NCBI GenBank assembly: GCA_010015655.1
Contig: ML976665.1
Location: 657,736-721,735 of the forward strand
Direction: 5' to 3'
DNA length: 64,000 bases
Origin: Bimuria novae-zelandiae CBS 107.79
Lineage: Eukaryota; Ascomycota; Dothideomycetes; Pleosporales; Didymosphaeriaceae
Shown here: positions 1 to 11,509 of the stretch, in pieces
Numbering within the stretch: position 1 is the stretch's first letter
Layout of the letters: each line of letters begins with the position of its first letter
Position numbers and translations under genes: made by a program
The notes under the pieces: model-generated
Database searches by the model: none
Seen by the model: only the letters and a program-made list of their open reading frames with translations
What the model was told of the DNA's origin: nothing

Positions 1-489
1 GCAGGGGCCAAGCCATAGTATGCCTGGGAAACCGAGCTGCACGTCTGGAAGAAGGTCTCTGCAAGCTTATCCATACATGTTTTCAATGCTATCTAGCCAT
101 ACTGTCTACTACATGCAGTTGAACCTATATTTGGCCATTTTTCCTTAATCCATGCCACCCGAAAAATCCTTTCTGTAGAGTTTCGTTGATCGGGTAGCTG
201 TTGCAAAGCCATCGATGCTCCATCAACACCGTCTCGGGCTTATGTCGCCTCCAGCGACATCAAGCACGCAACGTCCGCTAGCAATTACTCCCCCATTTTC
301 AATTTCGACTTCATACACCTGTCTCTTGTCTGAAAAAAACCCCCGAAAAGTGATTCGCCTCTAAGCATATCTGCTAATCGTGCCAAGGATCGTAATAGCG
401 ATGTCTCTATCCGCTGCGATAACAGATTGTTTGCAATTCCGCCGCATCCATCGAACGACCCATATTGAAACCATAGCGGGAGAACGTGC
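1..489. other. Intergenic, downstream of the coiled-coil gene
   Basis: No reading frame with fungal coding character or usable splice sites was seen. The stretch holds the 3' flank of the minus-strand gene that ends at 490. Base composition is that of ordinary host DNA, without RIP-type AT enrichment. Confidence 0.5.
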
Positions 490-3400
490 TCAGCGCACAC
501 GACGTCTTCCTCCTCTTGATTCAATCTCCCGGGGGAATGTCGCATCGATCTCGTCATCGCGCTTCCCGCCTGTTTAACACATTAGTCAGATTCATATTAA
601 CAGATCTCGTTCATACCTTTGGATCGCGAAGAGCGAGCAGAGGAGCCTGGTCGAGCACGGGTTGTCTTAGAAGAAGCCGTATACTGCATCTGAAATTGTT
701 GAGACGCAGTTGCGCTCTGCGCGTTACGCTGCTGTCGAGTGCGCGGTGGCGGTACAACGAATGGCTGTGACTTGGGCTGAGAGACTTGATAGCCTTGAGA
801 GGATCGCACTGATTGCAACGAATTTTGACTTGGCGAGCTCCGTTGACGTTTAGTAGTTCCATGACCTCGGGAATGGCTGCTCGAGCTCTTTCGCTTCAGT
901 GTCGTACCCCGGTCAGCATGTTGAGGTGTTTCAAGAGGTGGGTCTCCAGATGCATCCACAGATGTATTACCGTGATGCCCGTACGTCTTTTGACTGATCC
1001 ATGGTCGATGGATATAGTCCGGAGAGCTAGATCCTGCACGGCTCGACTCGTCTAGCTGCCCCGAACGCCGGCTTTGGGAGGGGGCAAGGCGTACAGTACT
1101 AGACTGAGAATGCCGACTCCTCCCAGATGGAGTATGAGGAATAGGCGGCGGAAGCATACGAGATCCTGTATTTGCTTGCGATTGAGGCCGGTCTTGAGAT
1201 CGAGACGAAGGCTTGGTCAAAGCATTTCGCGATAATTTTTTAGGCGTCTCGTAGAAGTTATCCTGACGTGGAGGATCTTTGTTCGAGTGCCCATCCATGT
1301 TGATAGATTTAGTGGGTACCGTTCCTTGCTCAAGAGCAGTCATGTCGAGGATATCGTCTGAAGCCGGAGGGTCAGAAAGTGCACTGGACGATACACCTAC
1401 TTTGCCGGTGTCTGACATGTGGTTCATGTTCTGGTCAAAGTTGTACACAGAACAACTCAACATACTCCGAGGATCATCTGTAGCTTCCACAGAAAGGTCA
1501 ATGTATGAGCCATGATTATCGTCAAGGGTTTGTCGTATTTCGCCCCCTGCATCAACATCAACCAGATCCAGTTCATCTTCAAGTTCATGGTAACCATTGA
1601 AGCCCACATTAGCCGGAGCGTATTGTTGAAAGCTCGGCGTCGATTGTTCATGGGATACTTCCGCAACGTTAAGAACCGTTTTGTTCTGCCTGTTGGGTTT
1701 CTTTCTCGTCTTCGGTCCATTTGATTCGCTCAAAGCGCTGTTATGCGCGCCGAAACGCAAGTCAGGTCGCGAAATCGCAGACTGCGATTCTACCGTCGGT
1801 ATAGAAGCACGCCCTTGAAGTCGAGGATCGCGCTGAAGCTTCTCGTTCGATGTACGGGTCTCTTGGACAAGCTGCTGGTATTTTTCCAACGTAGCCTTCT
1901 TGTGAGCCTCTAGCTCACGACTCTTGTGCTCAGCGATCCTCTCGGCTTCTTTCAAGGCATTCTCGACTTGGCTGATGCGGCTCTTGAGTCCAACGGTTTG
2001 GATGACGTGGTCATCTGCGAGTGCTCGCAACTCCTCTGCTGCGTCCACTTCTGCATGTTGCAGCTCCTTGCTCTTCGCTTCCAGCAAGATACGTAGTTTG
2101 CTCAACTCAGCCTGCAAAGTCTCCCTTTCGGTTGAACATACCGCCTGGGCTTCGCTCAACTTGGATTCGTTGGCACGTGAGCGCCCCAGTGCAGCTTCTA
2201 GCTCTTGCTTCTCTTTCCGCAGAATTTGTCCCAGTTGGTGCAGTCCCTCCAATGCATCGACATCCTTCTGGTGGGCTACGTCCCGAGCATCAAGTTCCTT
2301 TTTCAACATTGCCAGCTTGGATTGATTTACGCCCAGTTGAATGCTCAGCTGGTCCTTCTCTGTCTGTATAGCATCCCGACTGCTCTGTAGCTGTTTCAAA
2401 GAAGCAGACGTCTTCTCTCGTGCTTTCTCGTAGCCGTCAATCTTCTCCTGAAGGCCCAAGATCACCGATTCTTGCTCGTTGAGCTGTTCGTGAAGTTGCG
2501 TTTGTTCCCGATCTGCTTCAGAGAGTCTCTCTTTCAAGCGAGGATGCTCTATTCGTAGTGTTTCGAGTTCATCTGCCATGGAATCAAAAGCTGCGTGCTT
2601 TTCCGCTAGTTCTTTCTTGAGCTGTGTGAGCTCAGAAGACAGCGAAGCCACTTTTCCAGCAGCTGATCGAGCCTCCTCCACCTTCTGTGACAGCTTTCCC
2701 TTGAGGCTACAGACCTCAGAGGACAGGGAAGTCACGTCGCTAGCAGCCGACCGAGCCTCCTCCGCATTCAGTGCCAGCTGCCCCTTGAGGCTGCAGACTT
2801 CGGATGATAAAGAAGCCACGTCGCTGACAGCTGACCGAGCTGCTTCCAGGTCTTTCACAAGCCTAGCATCGGCTTCGTTGAGTTTCTCAGCTTCAGAGGC
2901 CATTTTGTCAATCTTCTCTCCAGCAAGCTGAAGTTCGGCGGTGAGATTGTCTTTCTCTCGCTGCAGCGCCCGGAGCAGCTCATCTTTACTAGCTTGCTCG
3001 CTCTGGTGATGACTTATCTCGCTCTCCAAAGCAGTCTCTTTCCACTCGAGCATCGTCTGATGTACTCATGTCAGCCCACATGTCAACAAGCCTGATCACA
3101 CTCTCACCTTCATGAAAGTAAGCTCGGATGTCTGGTCCTCCAGCTTCTGCTGGGAACGCCCCAGATCGGTAAGTGCTGTTCGCAGGCCTTCTTCGGTCTT
3201 GTTGATCTGCTCTCGAAGAGTTGCCAGTTCTTGTTCCCATTGGGAGGGGTCAGAATTATGATCACAAGCTTTGCCCTTCCAAACGTCCAGTTCAGATTGT
3301 AGTTGCGTGATTCGCGCTTTAAGGGTCGATTCTTCCTGTCGAGAGTCGCGCGCCGATACCTCGAGCTTGCGGTACTGCTCTTTCTGGGCCTCTAGTTGTT

Positions 3401-6136
3401 GGTGCAGGCGTTCGTTGGATTGCTGAGCCTGTCTGTACTCTTTAAAGACCTCGTCGTATTTTAGTGCATGGGCGCGCAATGTCTTCAGCTGATCCTGGAT
3501 GAAGTCCTGGATCTTTTCTGTTGGCAACTCGATATTCTCGACAGATTGGGTCATCTCGCCGAACTTCGAACCCAGGCTAAGTCGATCGTTAGCCAGCTTT
3601 CGGAATATGCACCGAGCGATATTACCTCTCGTGAACAAAACGCAGCATGCCTTCGGCCTTCCGGAGGTCATTAGTGGTGAGTACTGGGATAGCTTGCAAG
3701 CTGCGAAGCGCGTCCAAACACTCCTTCATGCAAGCGTCTCGTTCTTCATCTGCCGAAGTGTCCTCCAAGGTCCGCTGAACATTGGCCAACTTCTCTGCGA
3801 TTACGGTGCGATTGTCGCCAAGACTAGTCTGGATGGTCCGAATTGCGGGCAAAACCTGCACTTCAAGGTCTGAACGCTTCTTCTTCTCTTCTTGATACAA
3901 GTCGACCTGCTTCTGGAGCTGTTTGCTGAGGTTTTGGCGCTTTTCTTCAGTCAGCATGAGCTGGCCAAAACATTCGTTCATAGAGCTCCTCATATTCCGC
4001 TGACTGGTGCTCAAAGCCTCCACTGTCTTCAAGAACTGCTGCTGTAAGACTGTCTTTTCTCGCTCAAACTCTTCAGCTTTGTCCCTTACGAGCTTCTTAG
4101 ACGCTTTGTGGTGTGTTTCAGCCTGACCTTTGAGTCTCGCGTAGTCACCTTCCATGCCTTTGACATACTTCTGCAAGCGAATGGTTGAGTCAGACATCTT
4201 CTGAGCTCTGCTCTGTAGGGTATCATTCTCGGATTGCAGGCTGCCGATGAAGTTGTTCTGCTGTGCGATAGTCTCTTGCAGCGAAGCAATGGTAGCTTCA
4301 TGCGCTTTCGTAGTGGTGTCAACGATGTTGCGAGCTTTGGAATCGCCAGCACGCAAGCAGATAGCCATCATGTTGAGTATGGCATCATGTTCCAGAGAAT
4401 ATGGATTCTCGTTTCCGTTACTAACGGCCACCGACCATGGTGCAATTGAAGGTCCCTTGGCACGCTTCTTTATCCGCGGCTTGCTGATTCGGTTGGGTGA
4501 ACCATAAGCAGACTTCTCATGCAGAACAGCCTCATAGTTCTGCGATTGGCGCTCGGCTTGAGGACTCTCGCCACTATGGCCAAAGCCGTCCGGCTGGCAT
4601 TGAGGGCGAATGGCTTGGTCGTGAGGGTCAACAGTCTCCTGGTGCGGTCCCAAGTGACTGACGTGGGATCTGTGAGCGTATATTCCCCCCTGACTATCGG
4701 TGTTGATTCCTTCCTCATGATGGGTTTCTTGACTGGCTGCCTCGTTTGGCAAGTAAGAACCATGACCTTGTGATGCTACCTGAGGCTCTTCATGATAGTG
4801 AGCGCCATTCGTGACTATACCATTATCATCAACTAGAAGCACATTAGTGTCCCTATAGAGGTGAGGCACAGCAGCGTCGACGGGGTTTGCCTCATGATGA
4901 GGTGATACAGCTCGCGGATGCGAGCTCTGCCGTGGCTCAGGATGGTTGACTTCAGCGTTACTCTCAAGAGGTGTAGGTCCCAGAGATTCCTCTGTAGCCT
5001 CGAATCTACAATTGGGCGCCTCGGGTTCTTCGTGCTGATTGGCCATCTGACCATAGTCTTCGATATTTTGGACCGCATGTGCACCATCGTCGTAGGTATT
5101 CTGGAACTGGGTTGGCATATCTGGAGCATCATGTGAAATGGGCGTCTCGGTGCCATGCAAGCTGGGCAATCCAGTATCTTGTGCGATATTAGAGCGAAAT
5201 CCCGAGGCATTTGCATGCGGCGCGGCGGCATAACCATCCCTCGGAGGCCATGGATTTGGAGTATCAAGACGGCGTGACTTGAGTCTCCGTCCCTTCTTCA
5301 CCTTTTTTCCTTTGAGACGGCCATTGGGACAGTTGCCTTCGGTCTGGGTACGATGAACCTCTGCATGTTGATCGACACTGCAGAAAATATCTGTTAGCAC
5401 AAGCATTGGAACGAATGCGTACGGCAGGAAACAGCTATCCTCACCACGCTTCGCCAATTGATGCTTCACTAGCCTTTTCTATAGCCGTAGCATTTACATC
5501 GACCTCCGGAGGAACCAGAGGGCCCGTGGCGATCACAGCCAGTTCCGGAAACTGATGTTCTTTCTCTAATCTTTATATTAGCAGCCAGCCGTTCCGCGTG
5601 TACACAATGCACTTGCCATTTATCGAAGCTGTCTCGGGGACTCTAGGAACGTTGATGGGGACGGAGAAAGGGGGCGACTTCTGAGCAGAAGCCGCAATCT
5701 GCGAGCTCGTCCGAGACGGCACTTTCCGCCCTTGTTTGGCGAGATGGTTTGGATTCATATAGGGAGAGAAGACATGCACTGCCTCGATCTCTTCTGGGCG
5801 GTTCCGTCTTGAGACGAGGCCGACCTCGAACGAAGTGTCCGCTTGTGCAGTGGGCTTCTTCGTAACTTGAAGGCGCGCAATTAAAGCATCATCTTTGAAC
5901 TCTCGTTGCTCTAAGTCTTCCCTACCATTCGGTCCAGCATCGTGCTCAAAGCCCTCGTAGTATGCAGTGTCGGAGGTGTCGTACTGAGTCTCTGGTACAA
6001 CAACCTCACTGTCAGGTACCTGCACCAAGCTCTCGCCAGCACGCTCATCATCGGTGGAATCGGCAGTGATTTCTTGTCGTAGGTGAGATGGGCCATGGGT
6101 TCTGGCTGGCTGCTTCCCCTTCGAGTTGGAAGCCAT
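490..6136 (-). CDS. Large coiled-coil protein, six exons, about 1793 aa
   Basis: Six exons join in frame: 6136-5617, 5565-5445, 5377-3626, 3576-3108, 3056-617 and 569-490 (5382 nt). Introns are 51, 67, 49, 51 and 47 nt. The first appears to be a GC-AG intron (donor GCAAGT, branch TGCTAATA). The last has a clear branch and acceptor (CTGACTAAT, then AAACAG), so the stop at 597 reached by reading through is probably not used. The N-terminal third is disordered and polar, the centre is long heptad coiled coil (Glu/Lys/Gln/Leu rich), and the C-terminal third is basic and Ser/Pro/Gln rich. Near 2640-2870 a roughly 33-residue coiled-coil unit recurs about three times (core SLSSEVCSLKG). The start is the ATG at 6136 (MASNSKGKQ); an in-frame ATG at 6346 is possible. 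No catalytic domain is visible. A disordered-coil-disordered layout fits a structural protein, for example a synaptonemal transverse-filament or spindle/septum scaffold. The function is not recognised. Confidence 0.8.
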
Positions 6137-8022
6137 GGCTGTCGCAGGCGGCCGCAGTGTCGCACTGGGCTCCAGCGGTTTGCAACGTCGCTGAACAACA
6201 AAGAAAGGCGAAGGAACTATGGGTATAATACGAAGGGACGAGAAGCGAAGGTTGAGGGGTGTCGTGAAGGAGGGATGAGTCTGCGAGGGAAGCAGCTGCC
6301 GTCCCAAGCCTTCCACCAGCAAGGAGGAAGTCGCGACTGCCGCCATCGCAACGCAGCAGCGTCATACCGCCGTCAAAGTACTACGAAAACGAGAACAATT
6401 ACACATTGACGACTATTAAATACGCTCCGGTGGAAAGCCGTTCACGATGCATCATGCAGACATGCATCAGCGACGGCCAGCACCACTGCAGCATACGCTG
6501 GAGTGCCAACGAAGCCCCAGCGCGCACAAGGAAATAGGAAACGGCGACAATGAAAAAAAGGATTGAATAGAAGGGTAAGGGAGAGCCGGCGAGTACCTGA
6601 ACATTCTTATCACGGTTTTTTTGACCAAGTCAATGCCGACGTGGCGCTGAGTTTGATCGCTGTATTGGTTGCAAGTGTACCTACTTTCTGACCAAAACAT
6701 TCTGCCAAGTATTGGGACCTTTCCAGCGATTTGGTGCAATCTATGTAAAATGCAATTTCCTGACTGCAGCCTAGATATGTAAGCTTGTGGGTTTTGCAAT
6801 TCACTGATTGTCGACCGCGAAGTCTGCGATCCTAATAAGCCAAGCGTGGATAGCTTTCGAATATGTCGGAAGGAAACGACGCCCAGGTATCCTAGGAAAT
6901 ATTGTTACACGGTCGATTCTACGATCAATTATCTCCCACTCGCGAGCGTTCCTGGCGGCTACTCCACCGGCCCTTGGACGCCGCACCTTGCTGCGAAGGG
7001 AAATGTTCGCAACTCAAGCCACAGGCAGCACGTCCGCTGGCTCGAGTTTCAATTTCGAAGATGAGACCCTAGCAGGTGCAGCAGTCCGACGAGGAAAATG
7101 AGACGCTGGTTCATGCGCGACCTTTTGGCACATGATACTAGTGATCGACCTCTCCAGCATTCGTCCAATTGGTTCGAGATGGATGTGCCTCATGTAGCTT
7201 TTCAATTTTCCCTGCACGCGTCGGCTCTTTCGATAGGGTAGCCGAATTGAAACACCCACGGCAGTTATATCAACGTCCGCTGTATTATAACGGAGAGGAT
7301 GACCGTGCATAACCGCGGGTCCTCTGTAAAATCTTGGCATGAATTCCGCCATCTTATTTGATTGTCTTCCGACTTTCAGTGAGCAGGCATGACGTCTTAC
7401 TCTGGTGGGTGTTGTCGTTGTTCATACTCATGGACTCATCCCACAACCCTCAACATCCACTCGCGACCCATTTTTTATCCATGACAACTGCGCCGCCATG
7501 TGTCTTTGCAAGCGACATGTCGAAAAAATCGCCTCGTGCCGCTCCGTCCATTGTGGTGGTTTCGTCTTTGCCCCCCTGCCGGCAAACCGTGCCAGCCTCT
7601 CGCCCTGGCGGCGCTTACCCTCAATCATCCAACCAATCAGGTTCCGCATCGCACCCTTGTCGACGCACTGTGATCTCCCGCCTCAACACCACGCCTTGGG
7701 TACGCGCCCTGGCTCACCAATCCGCATCGCAGACGGTACCAAGCCCTCAGCGTTGTAGAACTCAGATTCCCATATGGTCTGATGTGCGCACCGGCCGGCA
7801 GCCTACCCGGAGCATCACAGTGCCTATGGCAGCAGCATGGCTAGCCGCCCGCAGAATGGCCGTCGCGGGGTATGGGCACAAATATAGAGACGGCTGCTCG
7901 CTGATGTGAGGAGAGCGATTTACCCGACCGACAGACATCTCACAGCCACGCCATTGTGGTGCGCACTCGTACCATCGGACCTCAATTCCCTCGTGCTCAT
8001 ACGGACGACACTGCACTACATC
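6137..8022. other. Intergenic, 1.9 kb
   Basis: This lies between the divergently oriented coiled-coil gene and the membrane-protein gene, so it should contain both promoters. Open frames at 6808-7101 (+), 7014-7352 (-) and 7358-7909 (+) have no recognisable domain and no convincing splice structure, and are treated as chance. Composition is normal, with no repeat seen. Confidence 0.4.
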
Positions 8023-8650
8023 ATGGCCAGGACTGCTGCCGCATACTGGCTGCTGGCGGGACTCGTGCTTGCACAAAAGGTTATCGCTCAGGACTCAGAG
8101 AACACGGATGCTCCCGCTCAGAAGCCGAGCGCGGGGTACAATGGCGGCGACGACAATCCCGTAGACCCTAGCGATGCGGGAGCAGCGGGCGCTCAGAAAG
8201 GCGGCTTCACACTGTCGAAGGGTGGACTGGCTGCCATCATCGTGGTGATCGCTCTCGTGGTTGTTGTGGGAGGTAAGGGCCTACCGTCCCATGTATATTA
8301 GCACTCTCACACTGACACACCACACAGTTTCCTCCGCAGTCCTCTTCTGGCTCGCAAAGAAACGCCAATGGGACGTCCGCCAGTCTCTCCGCCGCGCTTC
8401 GCGTCGCCTCACTGGTCGCTCGACCGCCGACCTGCCTGCCACGAAGCGCCAGAACCGAAGGACAGGCGTCCGGCTCAACTCACCGCCAGCACCGCGACGA
8501 GCTAGGCCCGGCCGGGAAAAGGATGTCGAGAAGGGGCTGCAGGAAGACCCGAGGCGTGGGAAGACGACAACGAACATTACCAGCACGTTTGATGTGGAGA
8601 CGCCGACACCGAAGGGCTGGAAGGGCATGATGCTGCCGGGGAAGAAGTGA
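8023..8650 (+). CDS. Small single-pass membrane protein
   Basis: Two exons, 8023-8272 and 8328-8650, separated by a GTAAGG...CACAG intron. An alternative acceptor 12 nt downstream at 8339 would remove four residues. The ATG at 8023 opens a signal peptide (MARTAAAYWLLAGLVLA, with likely cleavage after a short Ala/Gln stretch). A short acidic, Gly/Pro/Ala-rich outer segment follows. A single hydrophobic helix (AAIIVVIALVVVV) is followed at once by a basic segment (LAKKRQWDVRQSLRRASRRL) that fits the positive-inside rule. The tail is Arg/Pro rich and ends in KGWKGMMLPGKK. This matches the layout of small type I membrane proteins common in Pezizomycotina genomes, and no function is known to me for them. 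The product is about 190 residues. Confidence 0.8.
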
Positions 8651-9233
8651 GCGAGGACGCTAGACATCAGTTCCTGCTTCTTTTGTCACCCCATGAGCAT
8701 GAGGGGAGTGAGCCCTGCAAGAGACATGCATCTTCGAGTCCGGATCGTCGGAGCGCGGCCGCAGTCGGCGCAGCAACGATCCCGAGACGACCACGCCGTT
8801 CGTCCCATGAAGAGACGTTCAGCAGTAAAGCCGATACGCGAGTGGTCGAACTTTCAGCTCTTGATGACGAGGCACTGTATATTTGCTAGACGTACATTTT
8901 GATATCCACTTCCGCTTCCGCGGGCCACAGGGCCCGCCCAATACAACCCTGTTCTATGCTCTTCGTCACCAACTCCATTTCTACTACCTCTGTCTGCTTC
9001 ATATCTCGGATTGGCCTCTCGTATTCAATAATAAGAACCACGTCTGGATTTCCTTCCAGGAGTGTTGACGCAGTAAGGGAAATCAGTTGTGTGTATTCGC
9101 AATAAGCGAAAGCTGTTTGCCGTATCTCGCATTTGCCTCCCGCGTTGTTTCGCTTTGCGCGCCCGCTAATTCCTACACAGATCTGCAACACGCTCCACTT
9201 CATGAGCCGCCAACGCAGGTGCGCGATTAGCTC
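8651..9233. other. Intergenic before the Fot1-like element
   Basis: No supported gene. Open frames here, including a 155-codon minus frame that runs into the transposon terminal repeat, have no coding signature. Confidence 0.45.
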
Positions 9234-9235
9234 TA

Positions 9236-9305
9236 CTCGCCCCACACGCCAACCGGAGGTTGGCCCTGCGCAGCCCAACGTAACTTCGCAGCCCAACGTA
9301 ACTTT
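9236..9305 (+). repeat. Left terminal inverted repeat of the Fot1-like element
   Basis: It is the near-perfect reverse complement of 11056-11124. It contains two copies of a cagcccaacgtaactt motif and keeps a GC content unlike the mutated interior. Confidence 0.9.
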
Positions 9306-11055
9306 GTATAGAGAATCGAAATTGATCCAGTCTTTTGACAGCGTAGACTTCAATTATATGGGCTAATATACAGTGGAGTTGGTGTAGCAAGTAGGGCAGG
9401 ATCTACAGTCATCTCTCTAAGAGATAGGACCTATTAGGGCTAATTTTGTAGGCTCTGTAAGTAGGCGTCCTTATACGTTTTTATAGCCTTTCGAGTAACC
9501 TTTTAAGCCTTAAGCTCTACACGTTAATTAATTACTTATCGCGCTGCTTTGACAGTTACTACGCTACTTTTTTATACTAGCCTTTTATCTTTAATCTGCC
9601 TTTTTTAGCGTTGTTAAGCTACTGTAGTAATATTTATAAGGTCGCGCTGGGCCAGCGCGAGACTATTAATTAGCAATTACGAGCTTTCTAGGAATTTTAT
9701 AAGCCTCCTGCTTAATATATTGCTTCTCTCTAGGGCGCGCGACATTTTTTGATGCTGCCGCTAATATACTATAGGTGTATTAGCGATAGGGCTTGAATTA
9801 ATAGTAGATAGAACTAATAGGGATAGCGTCTAGATAGGTGCTAGCAGCTTTATGTAAATAAGCTCTAGATTAAATAGAAAGATCTTAGCTTTCTCTTAGG
9901 TACTTAGGATTGTGCTGCGCTTAAATATATCTATCCTAATCCTATAGATCGCATGTAGAAATTTGACTTTATTAAAGTCTGTGTAGCTAGTTTAGGTGGC
10001 TATCTCTATAGCCTTTTTGTAATTCTGCTTTAATGGCTAAAAACAGACAACGTCTAGAGGCTGCAGATAATGTGATAAATATAGTAATAGTAAGAAGGGG
10101 AGTATCTTATAATTATCGTAGAACTATATAAACTTAATAGTAAGGTAGCTACTAAATCTATTAAATATAAGTAATTACTATACGCCTTTCTAGCGCGCGC
10201 GCGTTTATATTTTAAAGAACTTTAGTTACTTTATTAAAATAAAGTTATTAGTGTATTCTAATATTAATATAGTAATTATATAGCTATTAGGCAGCGCCAT
10301 ATTTATATACTAGTAATAAAGGTAATTAATAGCCTATACGACGAGGATGGGTTTAAGCACCTCTTTATTACTAGAGATTAATTTAATACTTGTAATATAA
10401 TTACGTAACGTCTCTAACGTAGAGATATAAAGATAATTAAACTCTATAGTAATAATCTATTAATTACTACTAACGCCTATGCGGAAGCCGGTTTCGTCTA
10501 TATTATAGGTGTCTAATAGGGTGACGCCGTAGGTGTATATTACCTTTTTAAGCTTAATAAAATAATGGCTATAAGCTTTAAACGTCGCTATTACTATACG
10601 ATTAATATGCTATAACTTTTACTTTATGTAGTAATAGTCTAGATTTCTTAATAGCTATCGCGATAGCTAGTCCTTACTAAGTAGGGAAGCTTTGCTATCG
10701 GGGTGCGCGCGATTAAGGATATATTAAGTAGCACCTTTTAATTATAGTATAAAGTATAGTATACTAATAGTGTTATAGCGACGTATATATGACTTTAGCG
10801 CTTTATCCTAGGTCTCTAAGAGTCGTAGATTCGTGCCGCTGCAGTCATAGCGGCTAATCCGGCCTCCAGCGCGCGCTCGAAGTTGCGAAACAGGCACGCT
10901 CTATTCGCGTGCTGCAGCTACAAAATTAAGTATTTCTAAGCTAGAAAAACTAAAGAGATAATTAGAGATACGCTGCTTAATTTTATAGCTCTTGCTATAA
11001 TATTTAGGCATAGTTATAGGTTATTTATTAAGAAAATAGAAAAATCCACAACGAA

Positions 11056-11124
11056 AAGTTACGTTAGGCTGCGAAGTTACGTTGGGCTGCGCAGGGCCAA
11101 CCTCCGGTTGGCGTGTGGGGCGAG
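11056..11124 (-). repeat. Right terminal inverted repeat of the Fot1-like element
   Basis: It pairs with 9236-9305. Only a few differences are seen, for example gttaggctg against gttgggctg within the internal direct repeat, a RIP-type transition. Confidence 0.9.
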
Positions 11125-11126
11125 TA

Positions 11127-11509
11127 ACCGCCGCCTTGGATCTCGGTACAGCCGATGCGTGACACCGCACCACGTTGCGGCGTAGTTGAGTTCTGCACTA
11201 GTCTTGCGAATCTCGCCGTTCGGCACAGCCTCGCATCCAAGCCCTTGAACAACTGTGCACTCGACTGCCACGTGACCACTCGCGTCCCATTGGCCGGTCT
11301 TGCTCGATCGGGTGAAGTGCTTACACTCCAACGGCTCACCCATGGCCAGCCACTGTCTGGATCAATGGATCAATCAGATGAAGAACTACGCCGCAATCTT
11401 ATGGGACTAAATTGCTCGTCGCAGACGTATATATATTCCACCTTTTCTTGCTTATGTCGTGTAACCTTTTTCTCTACTCTCACCGCGGCGCGTACGCGAA
11501 TCGGCCATC
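11127..11509. other. Upstream region of the monooxygenase gene
   Basis: A 383-bp host stretch between the transposon and the FMO start. A 120-codon plus-strand frame at 11155-11517 is judged spurious because it overlaps the FMO start out of frame. A TATATATA stretch near 11430 is a possible promoter element. Confidence 0.4.

Larger units (their letters stand above)
9236..11124 (-). mobile_element. RIP-mutated Fot1/pogo-type DNA transposon
   Basis: Inverted terminal repeats of about 70 bp begin CTCGCCCCACACGCCAACCG and carry an internal direct repeat (cagcccaacgtaactt twice). They are flanked on both sides by TA (9234-9235 and 11125-11126), the target site of Tc1/mariner/pogo elements. The 1889-bp length fits Fot1-type elements. 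On the minus strand near 10476-10505 the sequence translates as NIDETGFRIG, the first catalytic-Asp block of Fot1/pogo DDE transposases. The interior is AT-rich, full of TA dinucleotides and has many stops, so the element is dead. The terminal repeats remain GC-rich. Confidence 0.9.

Noticed and set aside
7358..7909. 183-codon plus frame upstream of the membrane-protein gene
   Set aside because: It has no signal peptide, domain or conserved pattern, and overlapping frames of similar length exist on both strands.
8886..9390. 155-codon minus-strand open frame between the membrane-protein gene and the Fot1 element
   Set aside because: It runs out of the transposon terminal repeat, has no domain, and its length is explained by the internal direct repeat.
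11127..11509. Possible extra exon upstream of the FMO start
   Set aside because: The ATG at 11510 already gives a typical short lead into the GAGPGGM motif, and no donor upstream fits.
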